Shown piece after piece: positions 1 to 8,629 of a DNA stretch of 64,000 bases; position 1 is the stretch's first letter, and each line of letters begins with the position of its first letter. The notes below the pieces were generated by a model. The model was not told the origin of the DNA. It worked only from the letters and a program-made list of their open reading frames with translations, and searched no databases. The stretch comes from Agelaius tricolor (lineage: Eukaryota; Chordata; Aves; Passeriformes; Icteridae). The position numbers and the translations under genes are program-made. The stretch spans positions 11,258,501-11,322,500 of the forward strand of contig JALJCS010000012.1 in NCBI GenBank assembly GCA_023055355.1, in the 5' to 3' direction.

Positions 1-729
1 GAAATTAGTGGAAAGCCATTGCTGAACCAGAGCATCACAGGGAAATAAGGGTACAACACTTCTTTCTGTTTAGCTGTTAAGTAATTGGAGAATTTTTTCC
101 ATGTTTGCAGCTATTGTTTTTCTCCTTTCTATTAAATCTGGGTGTATAGTACTTCAGATAATTTTGATTTCCACATGTATGAAATTTACATGCATCTTGA
201 CATGACTTAATCTGCAAGAACAGAGTTAATTCTCTGTTTTACCTGATTAACTCCACTGAACTGATCACACTTGCTTCTCTCTCTGGCTAAGATGTACACA
301 GCTGCTCATCTAAAGCATACAAATTATCTCATAGCCTAGTTATGCTGCTGACACAAGGTCATGAAAAATGTGCCAACAAAACAGAATCCCCAGTGCTCCA
401 GCAGACAACAACGAACCTCATATTTCACTATAACTTGGCAATTAAGTTGGAAGAAATACCTCAGGAGAGGAGCCATTCTCCAGGATTTCAAGCAGAACAA
501 ACCACTGCTGCTGAATTAGCTGAGACCCACTGCAGCGTGCAAGCAGAATGTGAACCATGCTGAAATGCTCTCTTCTTAAACTTTATAACAGCATAAATTA
601 GATTCCTGTAAGTAAGGCACAGGGAATGCTGAGATCTGCTGCAAAAAACTGTGTTCAGGACAGCCCAGCATCACCTCCCCCTGCAAGCAGCTGCAGTGCC
701 ATGGCCTGCCAGGCACCCCAGCCTACAGC
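1..729. other. Intergenic DNA 3' of PID1, nothing recognised
   Basis: AT-rich single-copy-looking sequence lying about 6 kb beyond the predicted PID1 poly(A) site. I see no splice-flanked coding segment, RNA gene or recognisable transposon. The one short open frame at 342-563 has no family resemblance and no exon-like borders. Confidence 0.6.
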
Positions 730-1562
730 CTGGCTGGGCTGTGGGGACACCCCAGAGCCAGGGGTGACAGGATTGGGCTGTGGGGCACCCCACAGTCAGC
801 AGTGACAGGGCTGTCCTGGGGAGCACCCCACAGCCAGGGGTGACAGGGCTGTCCTGGGGAGCACCCCACAGCCAGGAGTGACAGGGCTGGCCTGAGGGGG
901 CTCCCAGGGGTGACAGGGCTGGCCTGTGGGAGCACCCCACAGCCAGGAGTGACAGGGCTGGCCTGAGGGGGCTCCCAGGGGTGACAGGGCTGTCCTGGGG
1001 AGCACCCCACAGCCAGGGGTGACAGGGCCGTCCTGAGGGGGCTCCCAGGGGTGACAGGGCTGGCCTGTGGGAGCACCCCACAGCCAGGAGTGACAGGGCT
1101 GGCCTGAGGGGGCTCCCAGGGGTGACAGGGCTGGCCTGTGGGAGCACCCCACAGCCAGGGGTGACAGGGCCGTCCTGAGGGGGCTCCCCACAGCCAGGGG
1201 TGACAGGGCCGTCCTGAGGGGGCTCCCCACAGCCAGGGGTGACAGGGCTGGCCTGTGGGAGCACCCCACAGCCAGGGGGTGATAGAGCTGGCCTGTGGGA
1301 GCGGCCCACAGCCTGACAGGGCTGGCCTAAGGGGGCTCCCCACAGCTAGCAGTGACAGGGCTGGCCTGTGGGAGCACCCCACAGCCAGGGGGTGACACGG
1401 CTGGCCTGTGGGAGCGGCCCACAGCCTGACAAGGCTGTCCTATGGGAGCACCCCACAGCCAGGGGGTGACAGGGCTGGCCTGTGGGAGCGGCCCACAGCC
1501 AGGGGTGACACGGCTGGCCTGTGGGGGCACCAAACAACCAGGTGTGACAGGGCTGTCCTGGC
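730..1562. repeat. GC-rich minisatellite, 22 variant copies with higher-order structure
   Basis: Tandem array of 22 diverged units, each built around the core GGTGACAGGGCTGGCCTG. Units fall into three kinds by their left part: about 40 bp beginning AGCACCCCACAGCC, about 30 bp beginning CTCCCAGGGG, and a form beginning AGCGGCCCACAGCC. From 859 the long and short kinds alternate as a dimer; dimer starts at 859, 930, 1000, 1071 and 1142 give a period of 70-71 bp. In the right part (about 1259-1530) the AGCACCCC and AGCGGCCC kinds alternate instead. Edge units (730-800 and 1525-1562) are the most diverged, as expected when homogenisation acts mainly in the middle. No minus-strand frame contains stop codons here, which creates long but meaningless open frames. 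Confidence 0.93.
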
Positions 1563-4500
1563 CCCACGATGTTCCTGCGTGCCCGCTCCTGCTCCTGGCT
1601 GGTGCCCCAGACACACGTGAGCCCACTGGGACCATCACCCTGACACCAAGGCATGAATGACCTGAGACAGGAAAGAGGTGGATGCAGCCCAGCAGAGCCC
1701 TATAATGAGCCAATTATCAAACACTGGGCAATTCCTGGCAGTTAAACTTTTGCAGACTGCAGGAAGGAGCCTTTCCCTCTCTGCTCAGCACAGCCCAGTG
1801 CATTACCATCCACACACTTCCACAGCACTGGTAAGGAACAATGTATTTTTCTGACAGGCCACACAAATTTAATCAGAGCACGCTACCTGCAGAAGACACT
1901 GCAATGGCCCAGGGAGCAGAGCAGGGCTCATTGGAAGTGACAGCCACCTCCCCACAGGGACACCAGGGACAGGCAGAGCAGGACAGCCAGGCTGGGGCAG
2001 AGCAGTGGGTACAGGGATCCCGCAGCTCCTCGCACACAGACCTGCCTCCAGCTCATCCCAGGTCATTCCTCTGCTACCCAACAGCAAGGACTGTTAGAAA
2101 AAGGGAAGGGAGGCACAAGTGCTGCTATTCTGTGTGGCCAGAGCTGACTTGAAAAGATATAAAGGAACTTACCTGGAAACCCCAGAGAAAATCAGGTCCC
2201 AGCCCATTTAGGAGAGCCCGGGCAGATATGAAGCATGGTCTATTAGTCAACCACAGTTTCAGATTTCACCTGTTCCTGCATTGGAAGAGGTCTGACATAT
2301 TTTATGGACACAAAAATATCTTGCAGTTGACTATCATCATTTAACCTCATTTTTCCTTTCTAGAAGAGTTTCCTTTGAAGTTCCTCTGTGTATTTCATTA
2401 TCGTCTTGGGATCTGGAAAAGCTGTTGTTACTTGAAACCATGAGATCTGGAATCCATTAAAGATGAGACTGAGCCAGGGAGTGCTGGCATGGTACTGAGC
2501 ACTCAACCACAACAATTTAACCCAACTGTGCAAGAAAACCTTGATTAATTATATCCTCAGTAATTATGTCTAAAACTATTTCTACTCTCTAAATGAGAGG
2601 TAACTAAATTGAAATAACAAATTTGAAATAGGAATAACACACTTTTTCACATTCACATGACCTATTATAAACTGTATAAAATTACAATTCACTAAGAATG
2701 AAATCTACTCCTGTCCATCATTCTCAGAAAATCTATACTGCCCGCAGGAAAACATACCAGCCACATGATGCATTATTCATATTATAATGTCTCCTCTCTT
2801 TCTGTAGAGCAAGATTTGCAGGAAAATAACAGAGTATGTAAAGCACAATGCAAATCAAAGCCTAACAGGTAAAAGTTACCAGTTAGTGCTATCTTCCCAC
2901 TCCAATGGTGGAAGTTGGGAAGGAGAGAGATGCTCCAGTCTGCACAGTAACTGCCCCCTGAGGAAGGGAGGTTCTAGGGAAGGGTGATTCTGCATCATGT
3001 GACAGGTACAGCAATTAAGAGTCACTCCTTTGCCATCAGAGCTGGGACTTTTCTGTGCCCTCCCACCCTCTCCCTCAGGATTACCAGCCCATTGCCAGTT
3101 CATCCCATTTGCAGCACAGTCAGCATGTGCAGCATCCCACCTGTGCTTCCAACACATCTCATAACCCTTTTTCAGAGAAGGCATTGCAGTACACACGGTA
3201 ACATACAATTATTTTCAGTAAATCATTGTATCTGCTTTAACAGCTCTGATCAAAATTAATTACAATCCTAACTGCAGAAATTCTCACAGCACTTACAATG
3301 AACTGCAGCCACACAAGAGAGGTCTTCCCAAACTTCAAGGAAATCAAAGCAGACACTCTGCACTGCAGCACAGGGGCACAGTAGGGGCACAGTACCAGCG
3401 TCTGTGTCCTGCTGGGGTGGGAGGGACCACCCCCCTGACAACCTGGCCTTTCCCCAGCCAACCATGATCAATGGCACATTGAGAGAGAGGAAGCATTTTA
3501 ATGGAGTTCAACAAAAAAGGAACTTTAAAAAACACCCTGTATCTGTTTAAAATTACATTAGAAGAAAGGTATAATGGTATAATGAGTATTTCTACTTTCA
3601 CTAAAGGATATATTCTTTTACTGTAAACTCCGGTCTACAGGACAACAATCATACATTTAAGTTATCACTTCAAATTATGTACAAATTATTAACTCACTGC
3701 CACAGGGAAAAATGAGCCTAACCACGTATGATTCTTAGAGCAGCTAATTGGGCATGGAGTGGGATAGCTCTGGTGGTAAGTGGTAAATAATCTATATGGA
3801 ACATCAAATTTTGCATGTAGGTAGACAATTTAATTTGCTTCCTACTGTAAAAGGGAAAACCTTTTAATAAGTAAAACATTCATCTCGAGACTAACATGCA
3901 AGACTGCCTTCACACATCCACCTGCTGTTACATATGTCCATCATACACAGAATATTTAACAAGGATCATGTTTCAAGGTGTGTATGGATATGTATGAACA
4001 GATATATCCATACATGTGTATAGAGACACACAGAGAACCCTACAATTAAAATAAAATTCTGTCAATTCACTGATACAGAAGTCTCAAAACTTCCTTGAAT
4101 AACACATTTAAAGTTTTCTAAGAGATTGATAAGGGGTTGCCACTGTATCAAAGGCTTCTCAATCACATACCATTTATCTGTATGTTTTAGGAAAACTGAA
4201 TGAAAGTCATTGGCAAAATCCAACTGCTTTTTCATGTAAAACTGAAGTCATTCCCTACAGAAAAGCTAAGGAGTGGAACCAGCTGCAGAGGGTTTTGTTT
4301 TGTGGAGGTTTTTTGTTGTGTTTTTGGTTATTTCTTTTTTTTTTTTTTTAACAAAACAAAACATTCAGCTGTTCTTCGGAGCCTTTGAGTTTAAACATGA
4401 AAGAAATTGCTCTCTGCCTTTCTCCATCCCCCTGGGCTAGAAGCCCCATGCACATCTAAGCAATTCTCATGCAATGTATGCTCACTAGTGCAGAGTGTTG

Positions 4501-5337
4501 CTCTCCCCTTGGCACAACCACCATTCACTCACAGCTCCACAGAAGACTTGGTGGGAACAGAAGACATTTAGACTTCAGAGCTTGAAAACTGAACAAATTC
4601 ACTCTATACAGAGTTACAATTTCTCTTTCTTAAGGTAGTTAGAAAAATGGCGAAAATCACCTTGGCATAACTGTGGTGATGTTACGTAGTGGCATTGAGG
4701 CGTAACGACCTAAATGCTTTTTCCACACTCCTAATAACGCACAGACACTCGGACCCTTTCCACTCTCCCCTAGAAGCACAAGAGGGAAATAAATCCTTCG
4801 CATGTTTTCCTGGCTGACACTGAAAGAACTCATCAACCCACAGCGGGATGCAGTGAGATCCAAAACTGGACTCTTTGTAGTTGAACAGGAACAACTTAAG
4901 CCAACTGGAAATTACTCTTGATGGAAACTTTGTGATTTTTCTTTTCCAGCAGATTAATTGAAGTAAAAGTTTAACTTGATATTTCATTCCAGTATCTACT
5001 GGCAACTGATAATCAGTGATAACTGCTATGCTAGCAATTCACAATTGAAAGCATTTCTCCTTCTTGCAAATGGCATCACACATTTGGAATTGATAATGCA
5101 GAGAGATTTGGCCTGAATTCCAAATTATCTAAGGATCCAAACTCATGATACTGATTATTTTTCAAATCTCATGTTTTCAAAGACAAACTGCAGTTCACAT
5201 TCTCTAATATTCTCTTGCATGTTTGAACTATTAGAAAATAGCTGGTTCATGTTTCAAAGGGTCTGATTTTCTAATAAAAAGACTAGAATTTTCTCCTTTA
5301 TATTTTATTTTTTCATGCAAAATTCTCAGCTAATCCA
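1563..5337. other. Intergenic DNA between minisatellite and CR1 fragment
   Basis: No gene, RNA or clear transposon seen. It contains a T-rich tract at about 4293-4365 (including a run of T followed by an AACAAAACAAAAC stretch) and a CpG-dense, non-repetitive patch at about 4640-4860 listed separately. Short open frames in the stretch are unconvincing: they have low complexity or no similarity to anything I know. Confidence 0.55.
4640..4860. other. CpG-dense single-copy block, possible conserved element
   Basis: About eight CpG dinucleotides fall within roughly 200 bp (for example GTTACGTAG, GGCGTAACGACC, AATAACGCAC, CACTCGGACC, CTTCGCATG), against a background where hundreds of bases can pass without one. 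The sequence is complex and not tandem. Retained CpG in unremarkable intergenic bird DNA often marks a constrained or hypomethylated element, but that is inference; no alignment is possible here. Confidence 0.3.
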
Positions 5338-5468
5338 CCGCCTCAATGTCATATAGTGAGGGACCCAAAATTGGACAAAACACTCTCAAGGTGCCGCCTC
5401 ACCAGGGCCCAGCACTGGGGGACAGTTGCTGCCCTGGTGCTGCTGCCACAACACTGCTGACCAGATTT
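5338..5468 (-). mobile_element. CR1 LINE fragment (internal, reverse orientation)
   Basis: The stretch from CCTCAATGTC through GTGAGGGACCCAAAATTGG to GGTGCCGCCTCACCAGGGCC and CCTGGTGCTGCTG follows, with many substitutions, the reverse complement of the 3'-proximal part of chicken-repeat-1 LINEs as remembered. The element therefore lies on the minus strand. Both ends are lost, so it is a dead, truncated copy. CR1 is the main interspersed repeat of birds, which supports the avian assignment. Confidence 0.85.
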
Positions 5469-6290
5469 CTGTGTAGTTGCACTCTGGCCTGGACTGGAGG
5501 GTGAAAAGGGCAGACTGTGTCAGCCTGAAAGATCACACCCACCCCATGACAGGAAGACATACCACTCTCCTAATTATTTACTCCAGAAATGGAAATGCCA
5601 AACTCAAACCACCCACTGCGGTTCTCCGTACGGCTGGCAGGAGACACCTCAGCTCCCGTGTGAGGTGGGCTGGCAATCTCCTGCCCCTTCCACACTCCAA
5701 CAGCCCTTGGCCAAGACCTGGGGCTCACACACAAATCCCTCTGCTGTCAGCAGGGACATCTGGGTGAGAGGACGGAATGAGGGATTCCACACACCCATTC
5801 ATAGCAGCTTTGGTGGCAGAGCATCCAAACAAGTCAGGAAACTAACATATAAATACAGCTCTGAGCAAAAGAAAATAATTTGTTAAAAGTTGAAGGAAAT
5901 TTGGCTAATTCTGCCTTTGATCAAAAAAGCAACTATATACACAGCAGGACACAGATTTTTTTTTTTTTTTTGACCAGCATTTAGTCCATACATGATTCCC
6001 CACTTCCCAGTACACATTGTGGGAAGAAAAGGAGAAATCATTTTTTAGATCTGTATTTGGAAACACTGAGTCATCCAAAAATTCAGAGAAAAATTAGAAG
6101 CTGCCAGCATTGTGGTATATTCCCCATCCTGCCATCAAATGCCCTATTTGAACCATGCTGTTATTTCTGTAAGGAAGGCAATACTGCTCCCACTCAGCAG
6201 AGCCCATTTCAACTGGTCAAGTTGGGAGTGGGGGTATCTCTGCCACCTCCTGCTAAGCAAAAGTTATAAATCATGTCCCCACTCCACAAA
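5469..6290. other. Intergenic DNA, nothing recognised
   Basis: Single-copy-looking sequence with one homopolymer (about 16 T from 5957). No gene or transposon signature found on either strand. Confidence 0.55.
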
Positions 6291-6430
6291 GTAAAAAAAA
6301 AAAAACAAAACCAACCCCAACTGACCAAACAAAAAAGCCCAAAAAATCCAAAATAATCAACAAAACCAGCCAACCAACCAACAAAAACCACAAAAAACCC
6401 AACAAACAAACAACCAAAACACAAAACTCC
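6291..6430. repeat. A/C-rich low-complexity tract ((CAAA)n-like)
   Basis: About 140 bp made almost entirely of A and C on the plus strand, with repeated CAAA, CCAA and CAAC words and only a handful of G and T. Read along PID1 transcription it is a G/U-rich stretch beginning roughly 230 bp past the distal poly(A) signal. It also explains the odd F/G/V-rich open frame on the minus strand at 6209-6454, which is not a gene. Confidence 0.85.
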
Positions 6431-6678
6431 CTCATAACCAAAATAAAACCTCACAGAAATAAATAAGCTAAATATTGAAAAGAAAATAATATTAAAATGT
6501 TAACAGCAATTCTCATGAAGACTGATGCAATAATTAAATGGAAATAAATTAACATTTCCATTCCACTAAATGAAATAAACACAGAACCCACACACACAAA
6601 ACCACAGAGTTTATATACCACAGAGTTCATATTGGAAAGACAGCTTAAAACTAACAAGGTTTAACTCAAAACTTTTTT

Positions 6679-6684
6679 TTTATT
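6679..6684 (-). terminator. PID1: Distal poly(A) signal AATAAA for PID1
   Basis: TTTATT on the plus strand reads AATAAA on the minus strand, in the context ACTTTAATAAAAAAAAAG. It lies 1.47 kb past the stop codon. The A-run that follows is genomic, so it could also cause internal priming in cDNA libraries. A G/U-rich region follows about 230 bp further downstream. Confidence 0.5.
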
Positions 6685-7024
6685 AAAGTATGAATGCATT
6701 TATGCTGAAGAACAGTTTACATACATTGTAAAGCAACAAGCATATTTTCAAGAGGTGTGGGCCCTCCTCAATACATCTCCATGCTCAATCTACATGCTTT
6801 ACCACTGGACTCACACATACACTCTCACATACAAACACAGAGACACAAAACGCAGACACAGAGCTATCTGCTTGGATTAGCTTTCTTTTAAGGCTTCTGT
6901 AAGGTGCCCTAGTGCCCCTAACATTACCATAATTACAAACGAAATTGTACAAAGGAGCAGCATTACTTGCAAACTATTGATCTGCTCTCAGCCTTAAAAA
7001 ATATCAAGTGAAACAAGTTTTTCC

Positions 7025-7042
7025 TTTATTTGAGTTTTATTA
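7025..7042 (-). terminator. PID1: Proximal poly(A) signal pair for PID1
   Basis: Two overlapping-range AATAAA hexamers on the minus strand (7042-7037 and 7030-7025; plus-strand TTTATT twice) about 1.11 kb beyond the stop codon. Paired signals 12 bp apart are a plausible alternative cleavage site, giving a transcript about 350 nt shorter than the distal site. An ATTAAA variant also occurs at 7990-7985, only about 165 nt after the stop; it is less convincing. Confidence 0.4.
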
Positions 7043-8152
7043 AACATCTGCATTTAAGAAAGGCATGACTGTGTATCTGTGAACAAGGAAAGATACGGGA
7101 ATCTTAATATGAGGTTCGCAACCAGAACAGATGTTCAAACCTGACTCCTAAGGGACCATTTCCTTAGATCTTTACAGTGAGGCAGCCCTGTGTGGTGAGA
7201 CACTGCCAGCTCCATCCCACCAGGGTTGCTCGACCAGCAATGCGGAAAGGGGGACACAGAGCGGTGCCCACCGTGCTCGGATCTCGTCACACCTGAGGTT
7301 GATGAGAAGTCACAGTTCTAACACTGACACACCCAAGCGTCCCTCAACTCTTCCCAGCGGGCCCCCTCCTGCGGAGCACATCAGGGTAGGATAATGCACA
7401 GACAGCAGGGCTGACTTGCTGAACCCCCAGCCACCAGGGAGTATTTCTGCCCACCCCTTTTTGGTATCCTGCAGTGAATAGTCTGAAACTGCATCTACTA
7501 GTGTTGGGTGAAAGACGTGGCAGCCAGTACATTAAGAAAATAGGTACAATGAATAAAATAAAGGATAGCATATGATATAATGTGTACATACAAGCATCTT
7601 TCATTTTTTATCTGTGAAATGTGAATAAACTGCAGAATGCCAGGCCATTAGTCTAAAAGGCTGTGTATGGCTGTCTTAGCCTACATATGGTCAAAGGATC
7701 TGTGTGGTGTATCATAGGGAAAGATTCTTCGGGAACCATTAGGGCTTTCCAGGCCTACTTGCTCTTGTGCATCAGCATCAGCCTGCAGCTAGGAATGCCA
7801 GAGAAGCAACTAATAAAATTGCCCGACCAGTCTTGTAAAACAAACAGGAATGACTGCACTTCATGGTATGCACCTGAACTACAGAGACAAGAAAGGGACA
7901 GTGATGGGAGGGTGACAGAGGTGGGGGAGGGAGATCTTCTTCTCACTTTTACAACAGCAGCAGATTTCAATGCAACGTAATTACTTTAATGACGCATATC
8001 TGTAGGTACCAAATTGCTCTTCTGATTTAAAAAGCTGGTAAGACAAGTGTTTGGCAGTCCTTTCATTACCCAGTTTCAATTGTTGCTTATTCATCTATCA
8101 GCTCTCATTCCCTAAGCCATTTCTGCCTTTGCTGAACTGTGAATGACCTCAG

Positions 8153-8629
8153 TCAGCCATCGTCAGATTCAAATTCATGAGACACTTCCTCCGATGAGCT
8201 GTTCCTGTGGATCCGGCCGTCGCTTTTCATGCTGTGAAAAGTCTTCTTAAAGGCCTCCATCATGGCATGGGCCAGCTTCTTGGCCTCCAGCTTGCTCTCA
8301 CACTCCACAGCGTGGCAGTCCATCTGGTAGGACAGGTCATCGTTGATCTCCCGATAGACCCAAGCGAAGATGTTTGGGCTGACGTTGTGGTCAGCAGTGC
8401 AGTAGGCTATACGTGCTACCTGAAAGGTATCCATGTGCACTGTCGCCTCACCTTTGAGGTCCAGATGATGCAGCCAGACTTGGAAAGGGCGAATTTCCAG
8501 AAGGGCATTAGCTGGGTAAACATCCTCCCTGGTGAGCGTGTGCTTCTTCCACAATTCAATAACTGGTTTTTCTGTGCAGCCTGACAAAAATTGCATCCCT
8601 GTTGTGGAAACCTTACCCAAATATGTAAC
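8153..8629 (-). CDS. PID1: PID1 terminal coding exon: PTB/PID domain and C-terminus
   Basis: The exon encodes the last 158 residues plus TGA, starting V-T-Y-L-G-K and ending E-S-D-D-G. It matches human PID1 (NYGGF4) almost residue for residue as I remember it, including MQFLSGCTEKPVIELWKKHT and the IAYCTADHNVSPNIFAWVYR segment. It covers the phosphotyrosine-binding (PTB/PID) fold, roughly residues 60-195 of the 217-residue isoform, then a Ser/acidic tail (SSSEEVS...ESDDG). Family knowledge: PID1 is a cytoplasmic adaptor whose PTB domain binds the NPXY-bearing tail of LRP1 and damps insulin/IGF-AKT signalling in fat and muscle cells; it also restrains growth of some brain tumours. The start is a splice acceptor, not a Met: TTCTTCTTTGCAG precedes 8629, with a good polypyrimidine tract, and the intron is phase 0. 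The frame is intact, with no sign of pseudogenisation. Confidence 0.97.
   Translation of the reverse strand, partial: VTYLGKVSTTGMQFLSGCTEKPVIELWKKHTLTREDVYPANALLEIRPFQVWLHHLDLKGEATVHMDTFQVARIAYCTADHNVSPNIFAWVYREINDDLSYQMDCHAVECESKLEAKKLAHAMMEAFKKTFHSMKSDGRIHRNSSSEEVSHEFESDDG

Larger units (their letters stand above)
6660..8152 (-). other. PID1: PID1 3' untranslated region (extent inferred)
   Basis: This is the sequence directly 3' of the PID1 stop codon on the minus strand, with no further acceptor-exon structure. The far end is set by an AATAAA at 6684-6679, roughly 1.47 kb from the stop; cleavage would fall near 6650-6670. The 6690-7045 part is AT-rich, lacks repeats and contains the best-placed poly(A) signals, consistent with an avian 3' UTR. 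A shorter UTR ending near 7010 is equally possible. The extent is inferred, not seen from a transcript. Confidence 0.55.

Noticed and set aside
671..1382. Overlapping minus-strand open frames of 212, 219 and 157 codons
   Set aside because: They are the same minisatellite read in three frames. Repeat units shift frame and there is no splice or start context, so no real protein is supported.
6209..6454. 81-codon minus-strand frame rich in Phe, Gly and Val resembling a membrane peptide
   Set aside because: The hydrophobic run is produced by the A/C-only low-complexity tract read in reverse.
8207..8584. 125-codon plus-strand open frame opposite PID1
   Set aside because: It is the antisense shadow of the strongly matching PID1 exon; the minus frame carries the known domain.
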